64,000 nt of DNA from Bettongia penicillata ogilbyi (GCA_023548195.1 JAJHZJ010000419.1:2540773-2604772), one strand, 5' to 3'; counted from the stretch's first letter, positions 1 through 11,269 are shown. Translations and numbers: made by a program. Notes: generated by a model not told the origin, from the letters alone.

Positions 1-59
1 CCAAAAAAGAAAAAGTCTACATGATGACAAATTTAAATTTGATATAATGATAAACTTAA

Positions 60-240
60 TAATTAGAACTGTTTAAAAGTGGAATGATCTGCCCTGGGAA
101 TAGTGAATAGCCCTTCCTTAAAATCTTTAAGCAGAGACTTGAATGGTTATTTTTTAGAAAATCATAGAGGGAATTATGGTCAAATTAAGGATTTGCTGGA
201 TGGCTTATAAAGTTTCTTCCAATTCTGGGATCCTCTGATA
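60..240 (+). mobile_element. CR1/L3 LINE 3' fragment
   Basis: The text runs through the usual CR1/L3 3' phrase: 'aaaagtggaatgatctgcc', then a 'cttccaattctgggatcctc' ending. Divergent and 5' truncated, so probably old. The family call rests on recognised phrase order. Confidence 0.5.
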
Positions 241-244
241 AAGT

Positions 245-980
245 CCAAGGCAGATCATCTGAAATACAGCCTTGCACTAAAACTGTAACCAAGAAAGCAG
301 AGATTCAAGTCAACTAGCTTGTTCCTTGTGAATGCAGAAGATACCAAATATCTTCTTGTAATAAACTCATCTACAGTCAGTTGGCCCAAGTGAGAGAAGC
401 TTCACCTGGGCTGGGGAGGTAATGAGTTTCTTCAGGACATTTATTTCAGTTCATCAACACTGTGGTACTTGCAGGGATATCTGACAATTTTCTGAAAGGG
501 CACAGGTCTGGAAGTGAAAAAGGAGGGGTGCTAATGGTACAGGAATGCCACCAAAAACACACTATATGTCTGCTTCACAATTTTGTCTAGGACTGATACT
601 GGGTATTGAGTGGTATTTGTGATAGTTTTGTCAGGCTGGCAGATTTTAGAAGTGATCTGCAAAAAAGATACATATTGAAATAATATGCTAGTCATGTGAT
701 ATCCATAAGTTATTTAGGAATTTTGAGTCGTATATTCAACACCAGTCTCTTCCTATAAAGTTGGGTACAATGACTTTTTAAAATTTCTTTATATGCTTTC
801 TCATCAAAGAGAATTTTCCCCTTCACTTTTCTCTGATACTTAAAGTTTTTTTAAGCTAGTAAGAGGAAGAAAAACATGAAGGAAATGTTACTTTTACAAG
901 CTGTCTGTGATCTGTTCTTCAAAAGATTGTCTTTTCATCTATGTAGCTACACCTTTCACTAATATCAGCTATAACCCTTC
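245..980. other. Unassigned AT-rich stretch
   Basis: I see no repeat family, coding frame or RNA gene here. Stops are frequent in all frames. Confidence 0.4.
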
Positions 981-984
981 AATG

Positions 985-1215
985 GTATTCTGGGAGTTCT
1001 GTATGTAGAGGTATGACTTGAGTTCAAATCTGGCCTTAAATATTTACTACCTGTGTGACCTTGAGTAAATCACTTAACTTCTCCAAACCTCAGTTGATTC
1101 ATGGGAAAAATAATAGCATTTTTTATGGGATCATTGGGATTATCAAATGAGATTAATACCTGTAATGCATGTTGTAAGCACCAAAGAGGTCTAGGATTGT
1201 CATCTATTATTATCA
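985..1215 (+). mobile_element. MIR/Ther-1-type CORE-SINE
   Basis: Shows the tRNA-derived 'gagttcaaatctggcc' B-box-like segment, 'tgtgtgaccttgagtaaatc', a 'cctcagttgattcatgggaaaaataatagca' equivalent and a 3' 'tattattatc' tail. This is the order expected of a CORE-SINE. Divergence suggests an ancient copy. Confidence 0.7.
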
Positions 1216-1727
1216 GTATGACTTGGTAGAGAGTTGAAAGACTTTCTGTGGCCAGAATAACTCATCACCTGGTGGCCAATGTCCTAGATATATAACCCAT
1301 TATAATGATCTTAGAATCTACTAATAAAACTTTAAAGAACTTAAAGTCACTCCCACTGCATAGTAAACCACAACAATAGATGCTAGGGGGACTGTGATCT
1401 ATTAACATTCACAGAAGATTCTGTGATAAAGTCAAGAGCAGAGGTATCAAGGTTGCTACTGGAGGTACTGTATTTCAATTTGACACCACTGGTCAAGAGA
1501 ATTGGAGCAATTTTGTAAATCCCATTGAAGTGAGAGGGAATCAGTCATAGTTCCAAACAAAGCTATCATATTCTTGGGGCAGGTCTCCATGTCACCTTCC
1601 TTCCCTACCCACACTAATACCTCACTCACATGCTGATTAATATCTGATATTTGTAGACATCTAGAGTCAGAAATGTTTTCAATGTCATTTAATGAAACTG
1701 CTTATAACGAAGGAAATCCTTCTACAA

Positions 1728-1750
1728 GAGTGGTTCTTAACTGTGCATGC

Positions 1751-1799
<49 letters not shown>

Positions 1800-1983
1800 T
1801 GTGTCAGTCAATTGGAATCTATGGGACCTTTCTTATAGTAATGTTTTTAAATGGATAAAATATAAACACAGACTTACAAAGAAAACCAAAGGTTAGTCAA
1901 AATAAAAAATGTAACTTTTCCCTCTCAAGTTCATGGGGCCTCTGAAATAAAAGATTTATGGATCCCAAATTATGGACCATTGG
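1728..1983. mobile_element. Non-autonomous hAT-like element
   Basis: Begins with 'gtggttcttaac', a common start of hAT (Charlie-like) terminal repeats. It contains the 'aatgtttttaaatgg' and 'ataaaatataaacacagac' core known from a mammalian non-autonomous hAT family, and ends in a decayed 'ggatcccaaattatggacc'. A TG microsatellite has expanded just inside the left end. No intact duplication is visible, so the boundaries are approximate. Confidence 0.5.
1751..1804 (+). repeat. (TG)n microsatellite
   Basis: About 54 bp of TG dinucleotides with one GC and one TA interruption. The Val/Cys-rich open frame across it is an artefact of the repeat. Confidence 0.95.
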
Positions 1984-2149
1984 TTTACAATATCCCCAAC
2001 AGTTAGGTGATCATACATTATACATCATGACAAGGAATACATTAACTGTTCAAGATAGCTCATTATGTTGTTGGACAGCTCTAATTATTAGGATGATCTT
2101 GCTTTTCCTCATTTGAATTGAAACTCCCATAACTTTCAGACAGCTTGGT

Positions 2150-2615
2150 TGCATAATAAAGAATGTGGTGGACTCAGACTCAGGAAGACCTGAGCTCAGA
2201 TCCTGCCCCAAACACTTACTCACCAATACTTACTAGTGACCTTGGGCAAGTCACTTAAATTCTCTTAATTTCAGTTTCCTCATCTGTGAAAGAGGGCAAT
2301 TAGATGGTGCAGTGGAGAGACACTGGGCTTAGAATCAGGAAGATTAACCTTCACAAGTTCAAATCTATCTTCAGACACTTACTAGCTGTGTGATTCTGGG
2401 CAAGTCACTTAAGTCTATTTGCTTCAGTTTCCTCATTTGTAAAATGAGCGAAAGAAGGAAATGGCAAAACACTCCAGTATCTTTGCCAAGAAAACCCCCA
2501 AAAGAGTCATACAGAGTTGGACATGACTGAAACAACTCAAGAATATCATTTATGAAAACAGAATCATAATAGCACCTACCCACAGACTTGTCATGAGAAT
2601 CAAAGGAGATAAATA
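2150..2615 (+). mobile_element. MIR/Ther-1 SINE split by a younger SINE
   Basis: The 5' part (about 2150-2287) runs to 'cctcatctgtgaaa'. The expected continuation 'aatcataatagcacctacc' resumes only at about 2560, after a complete tRNA-SINE. The short 'tgaaa' seen on both sides may be the remains of a target-site duplication. Confidence 0.65.
2288..2550 (+). mobile_element. tRNA-derived SINE with RTE-type 3' tail
   Basis: Starts 'gggcaattagatggtgcagtg', has the B-box-like 'gttcaaatctatcttc' and 'tgattctgggcaagtcactt', then 'aaatggcaaaacactccag'. It ends 'gttggacatgactgaaac', like the 3' end of RTE/BovB LINEs. Such SINEs are thought to be mobilised by RTE. It sits inside an older MIR. Confidence 0.85.
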
Positions 2616-2690
2616 CACACATACATGTATGCATATACAGACATATGTATGTATTTACATGTGTATGTGAAATATATGTAATATGTATAG
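2612..2690. repeat. (CATA/TATG)n simple repeat
   Basis: Alternating purine-pyrimidine sequence of acac, atgt and tata units adjoining the 3' end of the split MIR. Such tracts often grow from SINE tails. Confidence 0.6.
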
Positions 2691-2699
2691 CATTTTTTC

Positions 2700-3630
2700 T
2701 TACTTGCAAATTAATGCTTAATGTTTATAAAACCAAAGTGGCTGAAATGCCCAAGTTCCTTGTTAAAAAAATTTTCAATAGAGTTCAAAAAGAAAATGAG
2801 GATTCCTGACATGCCATCATGTACAAATAACTTACACATGAGCTTTTCCTTCCTGTAGGACAAAGACAGGGAAGAGAGGGAGTAATCTTGAGGACAGGAT
2901 GGGACAGATCCATTTAGGGCAGACAAGGATACATTAAGACATGAGGGTAAGGGGAGGAGTCACCCATAAAGTCTTTGAATCTAGCATCTAGGTCTGCATC
3001 TGTGAGGAGAAAAGAGGTTAGGGTAAGAGCAAAATCTCAAGCAACCTACGTGGAAGGTTTAAAGTAGGCAGAGGCTAGACTGAAACTAAGTAATTTGTAT
3101 GCCAGGGTGTACAAATAAAGGAGGTGACTGGCCAACTCATTCCAGTGGCTGTATTCTTCTAGAAGACCATAAATGCCAAATCCTATAAAAATCCACATCA
3201 TACGAACTAAATTTGTTCTTCTTGCCACAGTTATAAAAAATAAATCCACATAGTTTTTAAAACGAAACTGAAAATTGGAGGGTTTTGTTTACTACCATTT
3301 AACGTATCTAAAAATTCATGACCATCTATGAATACATGTGAATACATGAATACTTGAATGTAAAATGTCTACTTCCATAGCACGTGATCTGAAGCTACTA
3401 TCCCAAATTCCATATGCATTGTCAAATTTGGTCTCCAGAGCAAGACTGGATATATTTCCCTTCAGGGTTCCAGTCTGAGGGGCTGGAGCTTGTCTTTTCT
3501 AGGTATAGCTTTCATGGCCCCATCATGACGTGATTATCAGTTGATATCAATAAGATTTAATTAGCATTTAGAAAGTCTTTACTAAGGTATAAAAATATTT
3601 GGATTTCCTTTTTAAGGACCTTGCCTTAAA
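2700..3630. other. Unassigned stretch
   Basis: No repeat or gene recognised. Open frames on the minus strand are 67-71 codons, which is expected by chance at this composition. Confidence 0.4.
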
Positions 3631-3639
3631 CTCAAATCA

Positions 3640-4080
3640 CTCTGGTTCTCATTGGCCAACAACAGGTCCCTACCCAAGCATTTTGGCTTCTGATGGTTCA
3701 CAGTGAATGTAAATAGCAATTGTTTCTGTTTTGGCCAGAAACCCTGAGGATCTCTCCCTCCTAGATTCATTTTCTTTAACTACGTTAAAGAGACCATTCT
3801 TTGCCTCATTTCTTACCTAGTCTTAATCACCGAATGGGCAGTACCACAGACAAACTAAGATCTGGGAAATACCTTAGCTTGAAAAGACCAAGGTTTCCCA
3901 CCCATCTCTAGTTGTCCTGATCTCTATCTGGCCACTTGACCCAGATGACTCCAGAGGAGAAAGTGAGATTGGAGACTTTGCTCAGATCTCCCTCACTTAA
4001 ATCCAACTCAACTGCATGTCAAGGCACTACCTCCATCTTCAAGAGTGAAAGACAAGGGACAACAACAGCAGGGAGAGAAG
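3640..4080 (+). mobile_element. Composite marsupial SINE, module in reverse
   Basis: The 3' body includes 'gacccagatgactccagagg', 'agtgagattggagac' and a tail near 'gacaagggacaacaacagc'. Upstream is 'taatcaccgaatgggcagta'. Further 5' is a module reading 'tttggccagaaaccctgagg', which is the reverse complement of the module in front of the same body at 7740-7840. Confidence 0.7.
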
Positions 4081-4089
4081 ACCTAGGGC

Positions 4090-4231
4090 CACTGGTGGAA
4101 ACCTGTGACATAGAGGTCAGGTCCTCAAGTGCAGCCCTTTGACCAAATCCAAACTCCAAAGAACTAAAGGGCAGCACTTGAGGACCTAGAGGGTCACATG
4201 TTGCCTCAAGGTCACAGATTCCCTACCCTTG
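4090..4231. mobile_element. Palindromic MITE (hAT-like), forms long hairpin
   Basis: Two inverted arms face each other. The inner 22 bp (4119-4140 against 4166-4187) pair with a single mismatch around a 25-nt loop. The outer arms, 'cactggtggaaacctgtg' and the reverse complement of 'cacagattccctacccttg', also match loosely, with a gap of about 14 bp in the left arm. Non-autonomous and without coding capacity. The superfamily is inferred from the ends; no clear 8-bp duplication remains. Confidence 0.7.
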
Positions 4232-4234
4232 ACC

Positions 4235-5750
4235 GTAGCCTAAGGCTAAATCTGAAGTGGAGACACTCTCCGCTCTACTCTTCATGTCCAAGCCATTCTT
4301 TTTCAGGGATTTTGATGGAATATTCTATCCTGACTCATGTGCATACCAAACTTTCCTCTCTTACATGATAGAATAATTTGGGTTCTAAATCAATCTTTCA
4401 TTTTATAGATGACCCAGGACTTGTCTATGTTTTCTTAGTCAATCCAAACAGTCTTCTGGCCAACCTGCCCATAGCACTAATTCCTTCAAGGATTTTTATG
4501 TACTTTATCGAGTGCCTTTGACTGATTGATTCATCTATTGAAACAAATGAACATCTTCTTTAGGTGTCATTTATTCTAAAAGTAGAGGAGTGATATGATT
4601 GATTTTTGCAATCAAGCCACACCATTACCCTACCATGACAGTGGCAGTTAAAAAATTCCAACTCAATGATTTTACTTCATCTAAATTACTTTTATTTCCT
4701 GGCACATATCACATACAGATTTCTTGGGATTGGTGTGGGTACTTTTTCTTTAGTTCATCTCCAGTCATAAACTTTGGTCCTTCTATTTCAATCCCACAAC
4801 AATTTATTTTACCTTGTCAAAAAGGTCTTGGTTGTAGTGTTGTAGCCCAGTAAGTGATGTTAGATTTACACCATGGAAAGCACATCAGCTACTACTATAT
4901 GCCAGAAGTTTGACAGGCAGCTGAGGGTGATCTCTGTGGTGACCTTACAATGATTTTCTCTCCACTCTCTGAGTAATCCTAGAAGTATTCAGGAAAATTG
5001 TACAATGCAAATTTTCAATCACTTACTTTTCCCCCACGGCCACTGATTACTCAACATGATCATCAAGTCTTAGACACTTGCCACCTTCTCATAGACATGA
5101 CTTTTTCCATCATGCAACACAGCACAATTATCATCACCCTTGACCTGGATGCTATAATTCTGCTAGTGTATCCTAAGCTTATATTTTCTTCTTTGTCAGT
5201 AGTATCCCATTGTTGGAGTGCTGCTATTACCTTTCCCTGAGAACTAAGACAAGTACAGCCTTGGAGCTTTGGTTTCCAATATGGATTTGATCAAACTAAT
5301 CTGGGTCCAGTTCCTATCACTATTAAGCTTACCACCTGAACCTGACTTTCTATTCTTTTCCCACTATCCATGGGGAGACCCAGACTAACAGGGGTACTAA
5401 TGAAAGGAACCTGCCTTCCAAGAGCATAAAGATAGGGTATGCATTTTTGCTGGTAGACATGGTTGGCTCCAGAGGGAGTCACCAAAAAAAGTACAACAGA
5501 CCATTTTGGGAAGGGATGATGAATACTGAAGGACCTGAACTCCTTAGCTAACAGTCTTGTAGGCATTATCTATCTGCATATAAATCACATAGATTTCCTA
5601 GTCTGGAGTAACTGCTTCGGTAAGACTGAAAATTTTAGCCAACTCAGCTCATCTGTATCAGAGACATCTCTGGAATGGGTTTCAGGCTAACTCTTCCAAC
5701 AATTACAATAGATATGAACCCATCCAGGATGCAGTTTCTTCATCTGTAAG
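4235..5750. other. Unassigned stretch
   Basis: No repeat family recognised with confidence. A 91-codon minus-strand frame (5566-5291) has an unremarkable protein-like composition but no motif, splice context or homology that I recognise. Confidence 0.35.
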
Positions 5751-5754
5751 GTGA

Positions 5755-5980
5755 CACATGGTCTTGTTTGCCACACGACCAATAGCATCCACTTATTGGC
5801 ATTTTGTTATGAATGTAGCTTTCACAGAGTATTATTTCACTGAGCTTAGTATGGTATCTTCCTCTCCATATCCTGGAGCCTCAGAGTGGTTTCTACTGTT
5901 AGTTGTGATGAGCCTTTGCCGTAGATAACTACTGACTGTGTAGTCAACTAAAGTTCCCAGGTCTTTTCATATGAGATCAA
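5755..5980 (-). mobile_element. Possible CR1/L3 fragment
   Basis: Read on the minus strand it starts 'gacctgggaactttagttga', like the CR1/L3 'gacctgggagttttagtggac' segment that encodes part of the ORF2 C-terminal region. The rest is very divergent. Confidence 0.35.
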
Positions 5981-6004
5981 AAGAATCTCAAAAGTCATTT
6001 TGTT

Positions 6005-6235
6005 AGCCGAATCAACTAAGCAGAGTAAAGGATATAGCACTAGACTTGGACTCAGAAAGATCTCAGTTCAAATCTTCCCTCACTTATTAGCTGTAAGACA
6101 TTGGTGAGGTCACCTAAACCTTTTAGCGTTATTTTTCTTCATATCCATGTGGGGATTACTACAGGGTTGTAATAAGGATCAATAATAAGGATCAAATAGG
6201 GATATATATATATATTGCTTTATAAATCTAATATA
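6005..6235 (+). mobile_element. MIR-type SINE
   Basis: Contains 'agcactagacttggactcag', 'agttcaaatcttccctcact', and the late MIR phrase 'gggattactacagggttgt'. A short TA run lies in the tail. Confidence 0.65.
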
Positions 6236-6239
6236 AATT

Positions 6240-6985
6240 AAGTGCAAAGTAGTGCAAGGTCCCAAGACAGTAAGTCACAGAAATAGGATTTGAAATCAGG
6301 TTTTCTGACTTCAAATTTAATACTTATTCCACTAGTCCAGGCTCTATTTTCTTTGAGTTGCTATTAAACCAGAATTCCCTGATTCTGTCCTTTTATAATG
6401 GATTTTTAAAAACCTAAATGTGAGATTTTATATTTCTATTAAACTTGACATTATATTAAACTTTGGATTTCTATTAATTATATATCATTGGTTTCAGTCT
6501 ATCATTCCTCTCTATTGATATATTTTAGTTCTAAATCTGTTACATGATATATTAACTATATATCATTAACTAAATACAAGGAATCATCCTTATATTTAAA
6601 TTTAATCCCTCAATCTTTTTTCTGTTCTCTTCAGTAGATATAGAAAAAAATAGATTACTTTCCTTTGAGTTAAGAACCTTTCATACAGTTGAAGATCATC
6701 ATTTAACTGTTCCTCTCTGCCTTCTCTTTAAAATGATAATCTTAATTCACTTGAAATTTCCCAATAAGTCTTCTTTTCTTACCATTAAATCATCATCTGC
6801 CTTCTGCAGAATTTTTTGTAAGCTGTTCAATATGTTCATATGTCAAGGATTCACAAGTTCTTTGGTATGTTACTATCTCCACTGATGCATATTGCACTGC
6901 AACAACATTCTAAGAAATAGGTTTCAAGAATTATTGGAGCTATAAAACTTGGAACCAACCAAGTGATAGGTCTGCCTAAATTTAG
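6240..6985. other. Unassigned AT-rich stretch
   Basis: Very AT-rich with repeated 'attatatatcatt'-like words at 6475-6570. No family or gene recognised. Confidence 0.35.
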
Positions 6986-6989
6986 CTAG

Positions 6990-7125
6990 CCTGGACCACA
7001 GAGAACAGTCTTGTGAGTAGGGATGGTTTTATTCCTTGTATTTGTATCATATTCCAAGTCTAGCACAGTGCCAGGCACTCCGCAGGTACTTGATAAACAC
7101 TTGTTGACTAACTGATTGAATTTTC
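6990..7125 (+). mobile_element. L2 LINE 3' end
   Basis: Carries 'tctagcacagtgccaggcac' followed by 'gataaacacttgttgac', the standard end of L2-type LINEs. Confidence 0.6.
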
Positions 7126-7404
7126 CAGCTTTCAAGGATTTTTCAAAGCTTTTCTTCTGCTCTGTGAGTCATCTACATACCTCAATGATTCATTAAAAGA
7201 AAACTACAATTTAGGAAACCTTTTTTATTGTGCAACTCTGAAAAATCAATATTATGTTAGCAAGGGTATCAGATATATTGATGATGAAAGGAGTGTCACA
7301 TAATTCCAGTGTTCTAAATGTCTGATTTTACATCTTACTATTGTACTTCTTTCTCTCCATTTTCTCCATTTCTTCCTCTATTTCTAGTTTCCTTCTTTGC
7401 CCCT

Positions 7405-7560
7405 CAATATAGACTCTTATTTATTCCCTCAACCAATAGGAAAGCTTAATATATGCCAGGCACTCAAGTACGAGGAACACAAGGATACACACATGAGAAA
7501 AGAAAAAGAAATAATATCTGCTTCCAAGGACCTTACATTTTGTAAGAGGAGAGAATACAT
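7405..7560 (-). mobile_element. L2 LINE, 3' part of a split copy
   Basis: Reads as the reverse complement of the L2 3' end: 'atatgccaggcactcaag', 'aacacaaggatacacac', then 'ttccaaggaccttacattt'. It appears to continue at about 8360 after a simple repeat and two inserted SINEs. Confidence 0.6.
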
Positions 7561-7690
7561 ACATGCATACATATGCATACTGTATATGCACATATACACA
7601 TATATGACAATGGAGACTATACATACACTTATATATGCATATACACATATTCTTTATATATGTATGCTATATACATAAACATGTGTATAT
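7560..7690. repeat. (CATA)n/(TATG)n simple repeat
   Basis: About 130 bp of degenerate acat/tatg/tata units inside the split L2. Both strands give short artefactual open frames. Confidence 0.8.
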
Positions 7691-7734
7691 AGAGAATGAG
7701 ACAAAGAATGACCTCTTTTACCTAGTCAAAAAAA

Positions 7735-8115
7735 ATCTGAGAGGTGAAGACCCTCAGAGTTTCTGGCCAAAAAGAGAAACAGCTGCTATTCACTCTGACC
7801 CACCAGGGTCCCTTGGACTGAAACCTATTGTTGACCAATCAATGAGAGCCTTAATCACCAAATGGGCATTGCCTCAGTCAAACTGAGTCCTGGAAAATAC
7901 CTTCGGTATTCAGTCTTCCACTACAAAATGGCTTCATTTCTAGTCTTCCAGATTTATATCTTGTCTCGTGACCCAAAAGGTAGTGGAAGAGAGAGAGTGA
8001 GGTTAATGACTTTCCATAGCCCTGCCTCACTTTAATCCAATTCACCTGCAAGTTATGACATTACTTTCCTGATGCCATGGTCTTCTTCAAGAGCAAAGCA
8101 CAAACTACACCAACA
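7735..8115 (+). mobile_element. Composite marsupial SINE, module in forward orientation
   Basis: The 5' module reads 'gaagaccctcagagtttctg' to about 7840. It is followed by 'taatcaccaaatgggcat' and the SINE body ending 'gagcaaagcacaaactacac'. The body has the same orientation as the 3640-4080 copy but the module is inverted. The element interrupts an L2. Confidence 0.7.
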
Positions 8116-8127
8116 GTATATAGATGA

Positions 8128-8350
8128 TAAATGAGGCTGTTAAAGTGGCACAGTGGATAGAGTGTCAGATCTGGAGTCAGGAAGGCTCATTTTCCTGAGT
8201 TTAAATACGGCCTCAGACAGTTTCTAGCTGCGCAATCCTGGACATATCACTTAACTTGCTTGCCTCAGTTGATAAACCACTCCAGTATTTTCATCAAAAA
8301 AACCTCAGATGTGGTCAGAGTCAAACGTGACTTAAATGACTAAACAACAC
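8128..8350 (+). mobile_element. tRNA-derived SINE with RTE-type tail
   Basis: Head 'aagtggcacagtggatagag', middle 'gcaatcctggacatatcact', tail 'aaccactccagtattttc' to 'cgtgacttaaatgactaaac'. The tail matches the RTE-like end seen at 2288-2550, 29455-29706 and 50205-50450. Confidence 0.8.
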
Positions 8351-8359
8351 AAGAGAATA

Positions 8360-8660
8360 AATACAAAATAAATGCTATAGAGGTAAATTCAGGATAGTTT
8401 AGAATGGAGGACCCTAGGACTTGGAGATCAGGAAGGACTTCATACAGAAGTTGGTATTTTATCCGACTTTTGAAGGAATAAATGATTCTATGAGGCAGAG
8501 GTGGGTGGGGAGTATATTTCTGACATGAGGGATAGTGCAAATGCACAGAAATGGTAGATGGAGTGCCATGTTTCAGGAAGAGAGAGAATCTCAGTTTAAT
8601 TGGAACGCAGAATACACAATGAGGAATCATGTATAATAAAAGCTGGAAAGATAGGTTGGT
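8360..8660 (-). mobile_element. L2 LINE, 5' part of the split copy
   Basis: Continues the reverse-strand L2: 'aaatgctatagaggtaaatt', 'aggaaggacttcatacagaa', 'gcaaatgcacagaaatgg'. These are reverse complements of the L2 C-terminal coding and 3' region. Confidence 0.6.
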
Positions 8661-8699
8661 GCCAGAAGAAAAAGGGGTGAGGGGGCACAGGTGGGGAGG

Positions 8700-8905
8700 G
8701 AATGCAGCAGTCTCACTCTCCTTGACTCTGACCAGAGCACACCTGGAGTATTGTGTTCAGTTCTGAGCACCACATTTTATAAAGAATATTAACAAGTTTA
8801 AGTTTTCACCGAACATCCTAGAAGACATGGGCAGACCTTGAGGACATACTTAAGGGAAATGTGGATATTTACCTTGAAGGAAAGAAGCTAGCATGCTGGA
8901 GAGGG
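8700..8905 (+). mobile_element. CR1/L3 LINE fragment
   Basis: Contains 'cacacctggagtattgtgtt', 'cagttctgagcaccacattt' and then the 'aagaatattaacaag' and 'gaagacatgggcagacc' analogues. This is a well-conserved stretch of CR1/L3 ORF2. Confidence 0.65.
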
Positions 8906-8939
8906 ATTCAATATTTTTCTTCTTCAGAAACAGGGATAA

Positions 8940-9680
8940 TATAATGCAATTTGAGAATGGTGATATCATTAACAAATGTGTATATGGGGGAAGGAGAGAG
9001 TAAGGTAAGACTTCACTTACAAGGTGGTACTTGGCTGAGACCTGATAAAAGATAATGATACTTCAGGTAGAAATGAGGAATGAGTATATTCCAGGAATGC
9101 AGGAATGACAGACAAATTCTCAGAATCAGGAGATGGAATGTTTGATTCAGGAAATAGCTAGTCATCTCTTTTTGCTGAAATGTAGAATGCATGAAGGGCA
9201 GTAAATGAAAAATAAGTCTGGAATGGTAGATTGGAGTCACATGGAAAAGAGTCTTAAAGGAAGTCGCTGAAGGCTTTTGAGCAAGGGAGAAATGTGGTCA
9301 GAATTGCACCACTTTGGTAGAAGTGTGGAAGAGGAATTGGAATACAGGAATTAAAAGAGCAATGAGATTTATTCACAACTATTATGATACATATTCTAGG
9401 TGAGAGGGGATGGGGATCTGAGCTAGAGTAGTGGTCATGTGAATAGAGAGAAGGGAATTGATATGAGAGTTGTTACAGAACTGTAATTGACAAGATTTAG
9501 CAACAGATTGGATGTGGCATGGTGGTGGAGAGACAGGGAAAGGGGACGGTCAAAGAAGCTCCAAAACTATAGACCTACATGTTTGGGAAGACAGTAGTGC
9601 CCTTGAAGGAAACAGGAAAGCTTAAGGGAAAAGTTTTAAGTGTTCTTTTGGGCATGTTGATACAGAACTACCTGTGAAAA
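8940..9680 (-). mobile_element. L2 LINE, long reverse-strand copy
   Basis: Successive reverse-complement L2 phrases are visible: 'ggaatgagtatattccagg', 'tggaaaagagtcttaaagg', 'gcaagggagaaatgtggtca', 'aacagattggatgtggcat'. It meets an oppositely oriented L2 at about 9685, giving a head-to-head junction. Confidence 0.6.
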
Positions 9681-9689
9681 TTCTCTATC

Positions 9690-10425
9690 ACTCTTGATGG
9701 TACCATCATTTTCCCAGCTACTCAGACTCATAATCTTATTCATCTTTTGTTACCCCTTACTCTCTCTCATTCTACAAACAATATCAGTCATCAGTTTTAA
9801 GACCACTCTATCTCTTCTTTCCCTCTCCTTTGTTATCATTTTCCTCGTCGTCCCACTTCAGGCACTTGTCACCTTTTACATGGACAAATCCAAAAAGCTC
9901 CTAAAAGGAGTTCCTACTTCTCTCACCAAAATAATCTTTCCAATGAACAGATCCTAATACATCACGATACTGCTAAAAATATTCCATAACTCCCCACTAC
10001 CCACTGAAGAAAATCTAAATTCTTAATTCAAGCATTCAACAACCCCCAAAATGTAACTCCAACTTACTTTTTTGCCTTATCTTCTACTATCTCTCTACAG
10101 AGAATGAAATATATTTGCTGCATTTCAGATAAACTAGACTAATGCTTTTCCCCCATGTCTCAAAATTATTTGCCTCTCTCCCTTTGTCATACTCCCTCCA
10201 TCCTGTACCTGTAGTGTCTTAACCTGCAACATTAAGACTCAGCTCAAATGTTGTCTCTTCCATGAAACCTTCCTTGATCTCTTCAGGTAAAATAATCTTT
10301 CTCTTAACAACTCTCATGCTTTTTATACATTTGTCATAATGTACTTTATATTGCATTATATTTAATAATGTATATTTTTTATTATCCTTGTGAGATTCTT
10401 AGCTCCTTGAGAACAGGGTCCAGGG
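9690..10425 (+). mobile_element. L2 LINE
   Basis: Includes a decayed L2 ORF2 C-terminal region ('cttgatggtaccatcatttt'), then 'agactcagctcaaatgttgt', 'catgaaaccttccttgatct' and 'agctccttgagaacagggtc'. Those phrases mark the L2 3' region. Confidence 0.65.
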
Positions 10426-10690
10426 TAGTTAGGTGGCAAAGTGGAGAGAATTCTGGTCCTCGAGTTAGGAAGACCTGAATTCAGATTTGTCCTCCAACAC
10501 TTACTGGTTGTGCCACCTTGGGAAAGTCATTTAATCATTGTCTGTCTCAGGTTTCTCTATTGTAAAATGAGGATCATAATAGTACATTCTTCCCAGAGCT
10601 GTTCTGAAGATCAAATGAGATATTTGTTAAGCAGTTAGTGAAGTCCCTGAACCATGGTTAGTGCTTAATAAGTACATGTTCCCTTCTCTC
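10426..10690 (+). mobile_element. tRNA/MIR-type SINE
   Basis: Head 'agttaggtggcaaagtggag', 'gaagacctgaattcagattt', then the CORE/MIR part 'ttgtaaaatgaggatcataa' and the end 'gcttaataagtacatg'. Inserted at the 3' end of the preceding L2. Confidence 0.7.
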
Positions 10691-10964
10691 CCTTCCCCTC
10701 CCTTATCTTGGTGTCAGCTTCAGTACTGAGCATCATTCACTAAACAGGCTTGTTTTCACACCTCAAGAATCTGTGATTTCATCCATGTGGAATACTTTCT
10801 GTAATGATGCAGATTACAACACTCTACATGTTAAGAGATGGCCTTTATGATCAGTAGGTAGCCAACCTCCTCATAATGAGCCTTTTCCAACTAACTTTTG
10901 CTCAGATGAAAAATACATAATCCTTCATCAGGTCCATTTTAAGATATTTATACAAAACCTTGGT

Positions 10965-11165
10965 ACTGTACTTATCATTCTTTCATTCACTTCATATTCA
11001 TTCTACTTGCCTGTATTTGTGTTTCCTCCATGTTCTAAATTATAGACTCTATGATGGAAGGTACTGAATCTTGGCCAGACTTTGGGAGTCTCCAGTCCCT
11101 GGCATAGTGTTCTATACTGAGGAAGCACTATGTAAATTTTTATTGAATAAATGAATGAACATCAG
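10965..11165 (+). mobile_element. L2 LINE 3' end
   Basis: Shows 'ctggcatagtgttctatact' and ends 'tattgaataaatgaatgaac', the usual L2 terminal repeat. Confidence 0.65.
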
Positions 11166-11269
11166 TACTTCCCAGAGTTTATTATCCCCTGGCAAATCCT
11201 TCAAGAATGTAGAGATGTTATCATACCAAAACAAAGTATTGGAATAGGAATTTTATGGAATATGTTGTA

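Noticed and set aside
5291..5566. 91-codon minus-strand frame considered as a gene or retroviral remnant
   Set aside because: No motif, no adjacent exon-like frame, no terminal repeats. Length is within chance expectation for 64 kb.
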